Notes: a model not told the origin generated them from the sequence alone. Counted from the stretch's first letter, positions 8,109-17,253 are shown. The stretch is 64,000 nt of DNA from Brevibacterium aurantiacum (GCF_007558825.1 NZ_VLTK01000004.1:77460-141459); one strand, 5' to 3'. Numbers and translations are program-made.

Positions 8109-9523
8109 GATGCGGGCTGGCTGGCCGCTTCCGCCTGCAGGTGGCTGCGGGCCTCGGAGAGCATACCCTCGCGAGTTGCGATCTTCACTCGCTCACGACC
8201 TTCGGCTTCGCCGAGCGCCTTCTCTGCTGTCTCCACGCGATGGTAGCCTTCCCAATCCACGTAGTCGACGCCTTTGGCCTCGAGCAGTTCGACGATCGCA
8301 GAGTCATCCGGATACACAGGCTCCGTCAGGACACCGGCGGCGCGGTCATCGAGGATATGACCGATCGTCTCCAGGGCATCACCCTTCGTGTGACCGATCA
8401 GGCCGACAGGACCACGCTTGATCCAACCAGTCGCATACACGCCCTGCACCACGTCTGCATCGGCAGAGACCGTCTGGTCATCTGCGTCGACGACCCGACC
8501 CTCATGGTTCGGGATGACTCCCCGGCCGGAGTCGAAGGGCAGCTGCGGAAGTGCTGTGCCGGCATAGCCGACGGCGCGGTACACGGCGTCGATCTCCCAA
8601 TCATGGAAGGTGCCGGTGCCGTTGACTCCACCGGATCCGTCGAGTTCCATCCGCTCCGTGCGCAGCCCCGTGACCTTGTCCTCGCCGAGGATGGTCACCG
8701 GGGAATGGAGGAAGTGCAGGTGCAGACGTCGCTTGGCTCCCACCGGCTCACGCATCGTGAAGTCCGTCAGCGTCTTCGCAACCTGCTTGGTCTGATTGTT
8801 CGACTCGATAGCAGCAAGCGACCCCTCATCGAACTCGAAGTCCTCGGGATAGACGATGATGTCGACATCCTTGACATGCCCCAGCTCACGCAGCTCCAAC
8901 GGGGTGAACTTCGCCTGCGCAGGACCACGCCGACCAAACACATGCACATCCGTGACCTTCGAGGACCTCAGACCCTCGTAGACATGATCAGGAATCTCCG
9001 TCGTGTGCATATCATCAGCCTGCTTCGCCAACACACGCGCCACATCCAAAGCAACATTGCCATTGCCGATGACCGCGACCTTCTCCGCATCCAAAGGCCA
9101 GGTCTGAGCCACATCCGGATGCGAGTCGTACCAGTTGACGAAATCAGCGGCGCCATAGGAACCGGGCAGATCGACACCTGGAAGACTCAACGAGGCATCG
9201 ATGAAGCAGCCGGTGGAGAAGATCACCGCATCATAGCGATCCGTCAGCTCACCCAAGGCGATGTCGGCACCGTATTCGACGTTCGAGAACAAACGGATAT
9301 CACCGCGGTCGAGGACCTTGATCAGGGCGTTGATGATGCCCTTGATCCGTGGGTGGTCAGGAGCGACTCCGTAGCGGACCAATCCGAACGGAGTCGGCAG
9401 ACGCTCGAAGAGGTCGATGCTGACCTCGAAGTCACGATCAGCCTTGGTCAGCAGGTCGGCAGCGTAGATGCCTGCGGGTCCGGCACCCACGATGGCCACG
9501 CGGAAGGGACGCGTCATTCTCAC
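8099..9523 (-). CDS. fprA: ferredoxin-NADP+ reductase (FprA/adrenodoxin reductase type)
   Basis: A 474-residue flavoenzyme that moves electrons between NADPH and ferredoxin, serving cytochromes P450 and other iron-sulfur acceptors in the cytosol. The FAD-binding Rossmann motif VAIVGAGPAGIYAADLL is at the N-terminus, followed by LPTPFGLVRYGVAPDHP, which is diagnostic of the adrenodoxin reductase class. The NADPH-binding part has VIGNGNVALDVARVL and VFGRRGPAQAKFT. The late FAD motif is ATGWIKRGPVGLIGHTK. Length matches mycobacterial FprA. GAGAGGTG precedes the ATG. It is monocistronic, with a hairpin downstream. Confidence 0.95.
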   Translation of the reverse strand: MRMTRPFRVAIVGAGPAGIYAADLLTKADRDFEVSIDLFERLPTPFGLVRYGVAPDHPRIKGIINALIKVLDRGDIRLFSNVEYGADIALGELTDRYDAVIFSTGCFIDASLSLPGVDLPGSYGAADFVNWYDSHPDVAQTWPLDAEKVAVIGNGNVALDVARVLAKQADDMHTTEIPDHVYEGLRSSKVTDVHVFGRRGPAQAKFTPLELRELGHVKDVDIIVYPEDFEFDEGSLAAIESNNQTKQVAKTLTDFTMREPVGAKRRLHLHFLHSPVTILGEDKVTGLRTERMELDGSGGVNGTGTFHDWEIDAVYRAVGYAGTALPQLPFDSGRGVIPNHEGRVVDADDQTVSADADVVQGVYATGWIKRGPVGLIGHTKGDALETIGHILDDRAAGVLTEPVYPDDSAIVELLEAKGVDYVDWEGYHRVETAEKALGEAEGRERVKIATREGMLSEARSHLQAEAASQPASGH

Positions 9524-9656
9524 ACCTCTCTAGTAAGTCATCTCCGATTGTATCGGCAAAGAAGGTCCTCCTAACAAACACGTGACGAAGCTCGCATCTC
9601 GACCTTCGGCTTCATCTCAGGCATCAGTCGGAATCGCCAGCTTCCTGTGCGTTGCC

Positions 9657-9662
9657 TAGACT
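9657..9662 (+). promoter_or_regulatory. minus-10-like element of the first rarD, leaderless arrangement
   Basis: TAGACT ends six bases before the GTG at 9669. There is no ribosome binding site between them. Confidence 0.5.
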
Positions 9663-9668
9663 CGGCCT

Positions 9669-10589
9669 GTGAACGCCTCTGCACCCGAAGAATCTGCCCT
9701 CCGACGCGTCGGACTGGGATATGGAACCGCTGCCTACATCATCTGGGGTCTCATTCCCCTGCTCTTCGCCGCTGCGGCTCCGACGGGCGCGTTCGAGATC
9801 GTCGCCCATCGGATCATCTGGTCGCTGATCTTCTGCGCCATCCTCCTCTTCTTCGCCAAGGGCTTTGTCCGCACCTGGTTGGTGATGCGCTCGGGAAAGA
9901 TCTTCTGGCTGCTTGCTCTGGCATCCGTGCTCATCGCTGTGAACTGGACAACCTACGTCTACGGCATCGAAACCGGCCGCCTCGTCGAAATCTCGCTTGG
10001 CTATTACCTCAACCCGCTCATCTCGATCGGCCTGGGCGTCATCCTCCTCAAGGAGAAGCTGCGCCCGCTGCAGTGGGCCGCGGTGGGTTTCGGAGCGGCA
10101 GCAGTAATCGTGGTCGGCATCGGGATCGGCCGCTTTCCCTATCTGGCGCTCACCGTGGCGCTCTCCTTCGGCCTCTACGGACTGGTGAAGAACAAGGTCG
10201 GGGGGAAGGTCGGTGCGCTCGAAGGCATGACCGTCGAGACCGCGGTACTCACCATTCCCAGCCTCGCCTTCCTCGCCTATCTCGCTGTGCAGGGCACTGG
10301 AACATTCATCGGATTCGGGCCTTGGCACGTTGTCCTGCTCCTGGCCACAGGACCGCTGACGGCGATCCCGCTCATCCTCTTCGGCGCAGCCGCCCGGCGA
10401 ATTCCACTGTCCTGGGTGGGAATGCTGCAGTACATCGCACCGACGATGCAGTTCGTCCTCGGCGTCGTACTCTTCGGTGAGGCGATGTCGGCGACGAGAT
10501 GGATCGGGTTCCTCATCATCTGGATCGCCGTCATCCTGCTGTGCACGGACATGGTCCAGCAGAACCGACGACGACCGCATTTGGGCTAG
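9669..10589 (+). CDS. rarD: RarD-type EamA exporter, copy 1
   Basis: A 306-residue drug/metabolite transporter-superfamily protein with ten predicted membrane helices in two EamA halves. The RarD hallmarks ITYSWxxN-like WTTYVYGIETGRLVE, SLGYYLNPLISIGLGV and LRPLQWAAVGFG are present. RarD is named for chloramphenicol sensitivity in E. coli, but its true substrate is unknown. The GTG start is chosen because a TAGACT hexamer lies six bases upstream and the N-terminus (NASAPEESALRRVGLGYG) aligns with its neighbour. It is followed after 51 bases by a close paralogue in the same direction. Confidence 0.88.
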   Translation: MNASAPEESALRRVGLGYGTAAYIIWGLIPLLFAAAAPTGAFEIVAHRIIWSLIFCAILLFFAKGFVRTWLVMRSGKIFWLLALASVLIAVNWTTYVYGIETGRLVEISLGYYLNPLISIGLGVILLKEKLRPLQWAAVGFGAAAVIVVGIGIGRFPYLALTVALSFGLYGLVKNKVGGKVGALEGMTVETAVLTIPSLAFLAYLAVQGTGTFIGFGPWHVVLLLATGPLTAIPLILFGAAARRIPLSWVGMLQYIAPTMQFVLGVVLFGEAMSATRWIGFLIIWIAVILLCTDMVQQNRRRPHLG

Positions 10590-10628
10590 TCCCTGTCACC
10601 GGCGGTCCGACAGGCTGCTGCGACTCAC

Positions 10629-10634
10629 TAGACT
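10629..10634 (+). promoter_or_regulatory. minus-10-like element of the second rarD, leaderless arrangement
   Basis: TAGACT ends six bases before the GTG at 10641, exactly the same hexamer and spacing as in front of copy 1. This suggests that the promoter was duplicated with the gene. Confidence 0.55.
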
Positions 10635-10640
10635 CTGTGT

Positions 10641-11555
10641 GTGATCGCAGATTCAGCCCCCGACGAGAACGCCTTCCGCCGTGCCGGGCTGATCAACGGA
10701 CTCTCCGCCTACCTGCTGTGGGGGCTCATCCCCCTGCTCTTCGCCGCGGCAGCCCCGACCGGGGCCCTGGAGCTCGTTTCGCACCGGGTCGTCTGGTCGC
10801 TGCTCTTCTGCGCAATCCTGCTGACGTTCACCGGCGGCTTCAGACGCACCTGGGATGTGGTGCGCTCAGGTTCGACCTTCTGGCTGCTCACCCTGGCCTC
10901 GGTGCTCATCGCGGTCAACTGGACGACGTTCATCTATGGCGTCGAAACGGGCCGCCTCGTCGAGGCGTCACTTGGCTACTACCTCAATCCGCTCATCTCG
11001 ATCGGCCTGGGCGTGATCTTCCTCGGTGAGAAGCTGCGTCCGCTGCAGTGGACTGCTGTGGGCTTCGGCTTCATCGCCGTCGTCATCGTCGGCATCGGCC
11101 TCGGTCGGATGCCCTACCTCTCGTTCACTGTAGCCATCTCGTTCGGTCTCTACGGACTTGTGAAGAACAAGGTCGGCAATCGGGTCGGAGCCCTCGAAGG
11201 CATGACTATCGAGAGTGCAGTGCTGTCCGTGCCCAGCCTGATCTTCCTTATCGTCCTCGGTGCACAGGGTCTCTCCACGTTCACCGGGTTCGGTGCCAGC
11301 CACGTCATCATCATCCTCATCACCGGCCCGGCCACGGCGATTCCACTCATTCTCTTCAGTGCTGCGGCAAGAAGAATTCCGCTGTCGTGGGTCGGGATGC
11401 TGCAGTACATCACCCCGACGATGCAGTTCATCACCGGAGTCTTCATCCTCGGTGAGATGATGTCGACGACCCGTTGGATCGGATTCTTCGTCATCTGGAT
11501 CGCCGTCGTCCTGCTCAGCGTCGACATGATCCGCCAAAGCCACCGCAGGCTCTAG
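10641..11555 (+). CDS. rarD: RarD-type EamA exporter, copy 2
   Basis: A 304-residue paralogue of the preceding gene. Long stretches are identical or nearly so, for example LGYYLNPLISIGLGVI, SFGLYGLVKNKVG and RRIPLSWVGMLQYI, and both share the N-terminal pattern ending in LIPLLFAAAAPTGA. Ten membrane helices are expected. The gap between the copies contains its own TAGACT hexamer, so each copy is probably transcribed separately. A tandem gene duplication followed by divergence explains the pair. The substrate is unknown; divergence at variable helix positions may mean different substrates. Confidence 0.88.
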   Translation: MIADSAPDENAFRRAGLINGLSAYLLWGLIPLLFAAAAPTGALELVSHRVVWSLLFCAILLTFTGGFRRTWDVVRSGSTFWLLTLASVLIAVNWTTFIYGVETGRLVEASLGYYLNPLISIGLGVIFLGEKLRPLQWTAVGFGFIAVVIVGIGLGRMPYLSFTVAISFGLYGLVKNKVGNRVGALEGMTIESAVLSVPSLIFLIVLGAQGLSTFTGFGASHVIIILITGPATAIPLILFSAAARRIPLSWVGMLQYITPTMQFITGVFILGEMMSTTRWIGFFVIWIAVVLLSVDMIRQSHRRL

Positions 11556-11626
11556 CCACTTCCCCACTCCCAGCTTCGCTCATCGCTGCAGACCGGCTTT
11601 CAATCGTCCCCGAAATCGGCGCACTC

Positions 11627-11670
11627 TTGACAAGTCAATCACCTACATGGTTCATTAGTTATGTAACTAA
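11627..11670 (+). promoter_or_regulatory. promoter and palindromic operator of the GntR-ABC operon
   Basis: A TTGACA hexamer is at 11627-11632. The perfect inverted repeat TTAGTTA-TG-TAACTAA is at 11655-11670, about 20 bases before the GTG of the regulator gene. YtrA-subfamily GntR proteins bind such AT-rich palindromes in front of their own operons, so this is the likely autorepression site. Confidence 0.7.
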
Positions 11671-11690
11671 CCAATACACATGGAGCTGAT

Positions 11691-12092
11691 GTGATCGACG
11701 AAGCCAAACCACTGTTCGCACAGATCGCCGAACAGGTCGAGGATTCGATCATCAACGGCACTCTGCCGGAGATGTCTCGGGCACCGTCGACGAACGAACT
11801 CTCAAGCTTCTATTCGATCAATCCCGCGACCGCCGCCAAGGGCGTGAACCAGCTCGTTGCCAAAGGAGTTCTCGAGAAACGGCGCGGAATCGGAATGTTC
11901 GTGAAGGAAGGAGCCCGAACCTTGCTCATCAATGAATACAAGTCCACCTTCTCCGACAAATTCATCGCCCCGCTGCTCTCAGAAGCCAGCAGGCTAGGAC
12001 TCAACCGCGATGAAGTCATCGCCCTCATCGCCGACCACTCAAGAGAACTCGGCACTTCACGCCGCCTGGGCCCCACTACCGCGAAGGGATGA
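11691..12092 (+). CDS. GntR-family repressor, YtrA subfamily
   Basis: A 133-residue regulator: a winged helix-turn-helix (about residues 8-72, including PSTNELSSFYSINPATAAKG and VLEKRRGIGMFV) followed by a short helical tail. It lacks the long effector-binding domain of other GntR proteins. This is the YtrA layout, whose members regulate adjacent ABC transporter genes. The start is GTG after TGGAGC. The stop overlaps the start of the ABC ATPase gene (ATGA), so regulator and transporter form one operon, probably repressed through the palindrome at 11655-11670. Confidence 0.88.
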   Translation: MIDEAKPLFAQIAEQVEDSIINGTLPEMSRAPSTNELSSFYSINPATAAKGVNQLVAKGVLEKRRGIGMFVKEGARTLLINEYKSTFSDKFIAPLLSEASRLGLNRDEVIALIADHSRELGTSRRLGPTTAKG

Positions 12093-13033
12093 AAATGACC
12101 TCCGTCATCGACGCACGCGACCTCACCAAGAAGTACAAGCACGCCACCGCCCTCGATAACGTCTGTCTGTCTATCGAAAAGGACTCGATCTACGGCCTCC
12201 TCGGCCGCAACGGTGCCGGCAAGACCACTCTGATGTCCATTCTCACCGCGCAGAACTTCGCCACAAGCGGCGATGTCGAGATCTTCGGTGAGCATCCCTA
12301 CGAGAACGCTCGCGTCCTCAATCGGATGTGTTTCGTACGGGAGAGTCAGAAATATCCCGAGGACGCCACAGCGAAACACGCAATCGCCACCGCTCGCCTG
12401 TTCTTCCCCTGCTGGGACCAGTCCTTGGCAGAGGAGCTCATCGACGACTTCCGTCTTCCCCTGAAGACACCGATCAAGAAGCTCTCCCGGGGTCAGCAGT
12501 CGGCAGTAGGAGTGATCATCGGCTTGGCGTCTCGGGCGGAGATCACCTTCTTCGACGAGCCCTATCTCGGCTTCGACGCAGTAGCTCGACAGATGTTCTA
12601 CGACCGCCTCATCGCCGATTACGCGGAGTGCCCACGAACGATTGTGCTGTCGAGTCATCTGATCGACGAGGTGGCCAACCTGATTGAGAATGTCATCGTC
12701 ATCGATCGCGGCCGGATCATCATGGATGAGTCCACGGAAGAGGCACGCACACGCGCAGTCAACATCGTCGGAGATGCTGACTCGGTTCAGCGTCTGGTCG
12801 CCGGTCGAGAGGTCATCCACCGGGAAGCGCTGGGGCGTGTGTCGTCGGTGACGATCCTCGGTCAGCTCTCCGACGTCGATCGTGAGTTCATTGCCGACGC
12901 GAATCTGGATCTCACTCCGGTATCGCTTCAGCAGCTCATCGTGCGCACCACACAGGCAGACACCACTTCCTCGAACGAGGATGAGAACACCGGTCCCCTC
13001 ACCGACACTGATGTCAGGAGTCTTCAGTCATGA
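12089..13033 (+). CDS. ABC transporter ATP-binding protein
   Basis: A 314-residue ATPase with one nucleotide-binding domain: Walker A GRNGAGKTTL (about 39-48), Q-loop FVRESQKYPE, signature LSRGQQSAV, Walker B ITFFDEP, and H-loop VLSSHLIDE. The Q-loop has the spacing seen in YtrB-like exporters. Residues after about 220 form a C-terminal extension of unclear role. It starts four bases inside the regulator stop and ends four bases inside the permease start. The system is probably an exporter or envelope-stress pump, as is usual for YtrA-controlled loci, but the substrate is unknown. Confidence 0.9.
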   Translation: MKMTSVIDARDLTKKYKHATALDNVCLSIEKDSIYGLLGRNGAGKTTLMSILTAQNFATSGDVEIFGEHPYENARVLNRMCFVRESQKYPEDATAKHAIATARLFFPCWDQSLAEELIDDFRLPLKTPIKKLSRGQQSAVGVIIGLASRAEITFFDEPYLGFDAVARQMFYDRLIADYAECPRTIVLSSHLIDEVANLIENVIVIDRGRIIMDESTEEARTRAVNIVGDADSVQRLVAGREVIHREALGRVSSVTILGQLSDVDREFIADANLDLTPVSLQQLIVRTTQADTTSSNEDENTGPLTDTDVRSLQS

Positions 13034-13773
13034 CCGCAACCACAGAAGCACTCGGCAATCAGCACTCGACTCGTTCGAAGAGTCGGATACTCGGTGTCGT
13101 CCGGCTCCATTTCATGAACACTCAGACCTTCGTCTGGGTACCAGTCATCGTGCTCAGCGGAGTCTGGCTGATCACGCTGCTGATCTATTGGATCATCGCC
13201 GCCTCCGGAGTCGAAGGGCCGATGTACAGTGGTGGATCCCAGGCACCTCTGTGGTACTTCGCCGTGGTCGGAGCGCAGGCGATGAATCTGACCTTCTACT
13301 TCTCGCAGGCCATGAGCCTCACACGTCGGGAGTTCTATCTCGGATCACTGACCGCAGCCGGCATCAGCGCCGCTGCGATATCCACCGTCTTCGTCCTCCT
13401 CGGTCTCATCGAACAGGCCACTGAAGGCTACGGCATCAACGGGTTCTTCGCCTACCTCCCCTGGGTGTGGGAGGGTGGGCCGTTCGCAGCGGGGCTGACC
13501 TACTTCGCCCTCACCATGCTCGTGTTCATCCTCGGCTTCTGGTTCGCCATCGTGCACAAGCGCTTCGGAGCTCTCATCCTCACCACCGCGCTGCTCGTCA
13601 TCGCACTCGTCCTGTTGAGCGGCGCCGCACTCATCAGCCTCAACGGAGCCTGGCTCGAGGTATGGATGTGGGTCCTCGAGACTCAGAGCATGGGACTGAC
13701 GCTCTGGGCCCTGGGATTGGGCGTGGTCTTCGCCGCGGGTTCGTACCTCACTCTGCGTCGGTTGACTGTCTGA
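13030..13773 (+). CDS. ABC transporter permease
   Basis: A 247-residue membrane protein with about six hydrophobic helices, the first at about residues 38-60 (VPVIVLSGVWLITLLIYWII). The short N-terminus is polar. No conserved family beyond ABC-2-type exporter permeases is recognised. Its role comes from context: it is coupled to the ATPase by an ATGA overlap and is the last gene of the three-gene operon. With one ATPase gene and one permease gene the working unit is likely a dimer of each. Confidence 0.82.
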   Translation: MTATTEALGNQHSTRSKSRILGVVRLHFMNTQTFVWVPVIVLSGVWLITLLIYWIIAASGVEGPMYSGGSQAPLWYFAVVGAQAMNLTFYFSQAMSLTRREFYLGSLTAAGISAAAISTVFVLLGLIEQATEGYGINGFFAYLPWVWEGGPFAAGLTYFALTMLVFILGFWFAIVHKRFGALILTTALLVIALVLLSGAALISLNGAWLEVWMWVLETQSMGLTLWALGLGVVFAAGSYLTLRRLTV

Positions 13774-13793
13774 AAACAGCTGACCGTCTCTGA

Positions 13794-13833
13794 TCGAATC
13801 AGCTCGCGAGCATTCGAATCAGCTTGCGAACAT
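13794..13833. repeat. two 20-bp tandem units at the permease stop codon
   Basis: Units at 13794-13813 and 13814-13833 (TCGAATCAGCTCGCGAGCAT and a copy with two changes). The second unit contains the stop codon and last codons of the minus-strand YraQ-type gene; the first lies beyond it. Confidence 0.85.
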
Positions 13834-14883
13834 GAGCACGACCCCGGAGAGCACCCCTCCGAGGGCGACAGCACTGCCCATAGCGGTGGTGGTGCGCCAG
13901 CCGAGGGACTTTCCGACCATCACCATCGACGGGATGCTCAGTGCCGGGAGTGCAATCAGCAGGGCTCCGGTAGTGCCCGCTCCCACCCCTGCGGCGAGCA
14001 GCGCAATGATGATGGGAATCTCGCCCCCTGTCGGGATCACCAGGAGTGTGCCCACAACAGCAGCGATGAGCACTGCGAGAGCACCGACCTGAGCCTCGAG
14101 CCCGTACACTCCCGACAGCCATGGACTGATGAGTCCGATGACGAAGACCAGAGCAAGATGCTCGGGCACGAGGATGAGCGTGAATTTCGACAGCGATCGC
14201 AGGTAGCGCTGGGGTAGAGACGACATCCTCGGCGGCTCCGGACTCTGTTCGGGAACCGCCTCGACGCGCCCCTTGATCCACCGGCCGATGAGCGCGCTGG
14301 CACCGACTGCGATGAGGATTCCGAACACAAATCGGGTGAGAGCGTACTGCCAGGGCAGGACGAGCGTAAGGAAGATCAGAACTGCAGGGTTGAGAAGCGG
14401 ATTGCCCACCCAGTAGGCCAAGGCGGCGCTTCGCATAACGCCCGAACTCCGCAGTCCTGCGGTCACCGGGGCCGCGCAGCAGGTGCACATCATCGACGGC
14501 AGCGACATCACCGCGCCGACGAGTGACTGGCTGGTGTGGGTGCGACGATTCATCACCCTCAGCAGCCAATCACGCGGCACCAGGGCATCGATGGCCGCAG
14601 CCACTACGAGCGCCACGAGCAGGGCCTTCCACACCGCGATGAAGTACACCAAGGTGAAGTCCCAGGCTCCAGCCAAGGAGAACGTGTCCCCAGCAGCTTC
14701 GAACAGTGGACTGCCATCCCAAACGGACGTCTGGCTCATCGTCCAGGCCTTGTCCCAATAGGGCATCCACTTCGACCAGCTCAGGCCGATGATGAGGAAG
14801 ATCACGAGCACGCCGAGTCCGACCCAGTCGACAGTGGTCAGTCGCCGACGACCTCCTGCTTCAGCGACCGCCTGGCTCGTCAA
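13819..14883 (-). CDS. YraQ/DUF318-type permease
   Basis: A 354-residue membrane protein with around eight to ten helices. The conserved cysteine-rich segment MCTCCAAPVTAGLRSSG followed by YWVGNPLLNPAV is the mark of the DUF318/YraQ permease family. Members are often linked to metal or arsenic handling, but their substrate is unproven. A charged loop with several prolines lies about residues 200-220. It is convergent with the ABC operon and not in an operon itself. A 20-base duplication of its gene end lies immediately after the stop. No metal-responsive regulator is adjacent. Confidence 0.82.
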   Translation of the reverse strand: MTSQAVAEAGGRRRLTTVDWVGLGVLVIFLIIGLSWSKWMPYWDKAWTMSQTSVWDGSPLFEAAGDTFSLAGAWDFTLVYFIAVWKALLVALVVAAAIDALVPRDWLLRVMNRRTHTSQSLVGAVMSLPSMMCTCCAAPVTAGLRSSGVMRSAALAYWVGNPLLNPAVLIFLTLVLPWQYALTRFVFGILIAVGASALIGRWIKGRVEAVPEQSPEPPRMSSLPQRYLRSLSKFTLILVPEHLALVFVIGLISPWLSGVYGLEAQVGALAVLIAAVVGTLLVIPTGGEIPIIIALLAAGVGAGTTGALLIALPALSIPSMVMVGKSLGWRTTTAMGSAVALGGVLSGVVLMFAS

Positions 14884-14894
14884 GGATCAGATCC

Positions 14895-15920
14895 TCACGC
14901 TGTGCGTGAGACCACCGAATCGGCGAACGCGAACAGCGACTCCTTGACCAGTCCTTCGGGGACGGGGGCCAGCGCTGCCTTCGCGTCCTCGGCCCAGCGA
15001 GTCGCCTCGTCGCGTGCTCGGACCGTCACCGGGTGAGCGGCCAAGGCAGCACGGGCAGACTCGAGCGCTTCGTCGGTGGTCAGATCCGCGTCGAGGAGTT
15101 CGACCACCTCGGCGGCCGCCTTGTCGCCGTCGGCCGCAGCGGCCCGGACATAGAGCACCGGCAAGGTCGGAACGCCTTCGCGCAGATCAGTGCCGGGGGT
15201 CTTGCCCGACACCGAGGAAGCCGCCGTCAGGTCGATGATGTCATCGGCGAGTTGGAAGGCGATGCCGACACGTTCACCGAAGACCCGCACAGGCTCGGCC
15301 AGCGCCTGATCCGCGAGTGAGAACATGACCCCGAACTGCGCCGAGGTGGCGATGAGAGATCCTGTCTTGTCCGCGAGCACCTGGATGTAGTGATCGATCG
15401 CGTCCGAGTCCTCGGGTGGGCCCGCGAATTCGTTGAGCTGGCCCAGGACGAGTCTTTCGAAGGTCTCGGCTTGAACCGTAACGGCCTCGGGGCCGAGCTT
15501 CGCCGTCACTCCCGAAGCCTTCGAGAACAGGAGATCACCGGTGAGGATGGCAACGGAATTGCCCCACACCTCGTGAGCGGCCGGGGCACCTCGGCGAACC
15601 GGGGCATCGTCCATCACATCATCGTGATACAGGGAGGCTAAGTGGATGAGTTCCACGGCGACGGCAGCGTCGATGATCTCCTCACGATCAGCCTCGCCGA
15701 GGCGTGCCGTGAGCAGCAGGAGATTGGGACGAGCACGCTTGCCACCAGCTGCGAGGAGATGTTTGGATGTGGTGTCCGGCAGCTTCCGCGTCTGCGCGGT
15801 CACTTCGTAGAGCCTGCGCTCGACGGCTTCCAACTGAGTGGAGATATCCGCCGCAAGCTGGGCATCGGCACCGATAAAAGTCGCCGGAGAGGCTAGGTGG
15901 CTCATGTCCTCGTCATTCAT
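14895..15920 (-). CDS. long-chain polyprenyl diphosphate synthase
   Basis: A 341-residue trans-isoprenyl diphosphate synthase, expected to extend an allylic diphosphate with isopentenyl diphosphate to make the menaquinone side chain. The first aspartate-rich motif is in LYHDDVMDD and the second in FQLADDIIDL. GGKRARP near residue 56 is the expected substrate-binding segment. Length fits hepta- to nonaprenyl synthases such as GrcC/HepT; chain length cannot be set from sequence alone. It is the third gene of a menG-menJ-synthase run on the minus strand, 29 bases after menJ, which supports a menaquinone role. Confidence 0.92.
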   Translation of the reverse strand: MNDEDMSHLASPATFIGADAQLAADISTQLEAVERRLYEVTAQTRKLPDTTSKHLLAAGGKRARPNLLLLTARLGEADREEIIDAAVAVELIHLASLYHDDVMDDAPVRRGAPAAHEVWGNSVAILTGDLLFSKASGVTAKLGPEAVTVQAETFERLVLGQLNEFAGPPEDSDAIDHYIQVLADKTGSLIATSAQFGVMFSLADQALAEPVRVFGERVGIAFQLADDIIDLTAASSVSGKTPGTDLREGVPTLPVLYVRAAAADGDKAAAEVVELLDADLTTDEALESARAALAAHPVTVRARDEATRWAEDAKAALAPVPEGLVKESLFAFADSVVSRTA

Positions 15921-15949
15921 CGTAGTCAGTGTCGTAGTCGCTGGTGAGC

Positions 15950-17251
15950 TCAGGCATTGCTGGTAGCCGGCACGATTCGGGTGAGAGCTGCAATCACCCG
16001 GTCGATGAGATCGGCCTCAGAGACCTTCGGGTCGCGGTAGAGGTTCGCCAATAATTTCACGACGAATTCCATCACAACCTCAACACCCATACCGTACTTG
16101 ATTCCGAACTGCATGAGTGCAGGGTGGCCGATAATGGCGGAGAAAACGCGCCCCAGGGTGAAGTAGCCGCCCAGGGAATCACCCACCAGCGCCGGGTATT
16201 CCTGCAGTTTCTCCCGCATCACGCGCTGCGGGTAGCGGGAATAGGTGGAGATCACCTCGGCGGCCAGTCGTGCGGATTCAAGGGCATAGTCGATGCCCTC
16301 CCCGTTGAAGGGGTTGACCATCCCACCCGAATCGCCGACGAGCAGGAGCCCCTTGTGGAAGTGCGGGGTGCGGTTGAAGGCCATCGGCAGCGCTGCGGAT
16401 TTGATCGGGCCCAACGAGGTGGATTCGTCGATGCCCCATTCGTGTCCCATATCCGCGATCCACTGCCCCATCATCGCCCGGAAGTCCACGGAGCCGAACT
16501 GAGGTGAGGAATCCAGCAGACCGGCACCGATGTTGATCGTGCCGTCACCCAGCGGGAAGAGCCAGCCGTACCCGGGCAGAACCTCGGATTCGCCCGCCGA
16601 ATTGCTCGAGCGCATCTCGACCCAGCTCTCGATGTAGTCGTCGGCATGCCTCGGCGAGGAATGATAGGCGCGCACGGCCACACCCATCGGGCGGTCGTCT
16701 CGCTTTTCCAGGCCCATGGCCACTGCCAGACGTGAGGAGACGCCGTCCGCAGCGATCACGATCGGGGCGCTGAAGTAAGCCTCAGGTCCGACCCGACGGC
16801 CGCGGTGGTCGGTTCCGGAGGCATGAATTCCTTTGATCCAGCCATCAACGCCGATGTCCGGGGACATGGCTTTGACCTGCTCGAACAGGCGGGCACCGCT
16901 GCGTTGGGCGTGGCGGGCAAAGGCCTCATCCATGCCCATCCGCGGCTTCGTCAGACCATAGTTCGGGGTGCCGTCGATCTCGGGCCAATCGATCTCCAAA
17001 CGGTGCCCGCCACCGATGAGACGCAGGCCTCTGTTCTTGTGCCATCCCTCGGATTCGGGGGTCTCCATCCCGAGGAACCCGACCTCCTTGACCGCACGCG
17101 GGGTCAGAGCATCGCCGCAGATCTTGTCCCGTGGGAACTCGGACTTCTCCAGGATGATGACCTCATGGCCGGCCTGCGCCAGGTAAGTGCCGATGGCGGA
17201 TCCGGCAGGGCCCGCCCCGACGACGATGACCTCGGCCTCGAAGTTGTTCAT
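15950..17251 (-). CDS. menJ: geranylgeranyl reductase-family flavoprotein, likely menaquinone reductase MenJ
   Basis: A 433-residue FAD-dependent oxidoreductase. The dinucleotide-binding motif VIVVGAGPAGSAIGTYL is at residues about 9-25, followed by KICGDALTPRAV. A later FAD motif is LLVGDSGGMVNPFNGEGI. In mycobacteria the MenJ relative saturates one isoprene unit of menaquinone. The position here, two bases after menG and before the polyprenyl synthase gene, is a strong reason to propose the same job. Other family members reduce geranylgeranyl groups of other lipids, so the substrate assignment is contextual. Length is normal. Confidence 0.85.
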   Translation of the reverse strand: MNNFEAEVIVVGAGPAGSAIGTYLAQAGHEVIILEKSEFPRDKICGDALTPRAVKEVGFLGMETPESEGWHKNRGLRLIGGGHRLEIDWPEIDGTPNYGLTKPRMGMDEAFARHAQRSGARLFEQVKAMSPDIGVDGWIKGIHASGTDHRGRRVGPEAYFSAPIVIAADGVSSRLAVAMGLEKRDDRPMGVAVRAYHSSPRHADDYIESWVEMRSSNSAGESEVLPGYGWLFPLGDGTINIGAGLLDSSPQFGSVDFRAMMGQWIADMGHEWGIDESTSLGPIKSAALPMAFNRTPHFHKGLLLVGDSGGMVNPFNGEGIDYALESARLAAEVISTYSRYPQRVMREKLQEYPALVGDSLGGYFTLGRVFSAIIGHPALMQFGIKYGMGVEVVMEFVVKLLANLYRDPKVSEADLIDRVIAALTRIVPATSNA

Positions 17252-17253
17252 GG

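Noticed and set aside
8102..9574. A 490-codon plus-strand frame opposite fprA
   Set aside because: Antisense shadow; fprA has complete FAD and NADPH motifs on the other strand.
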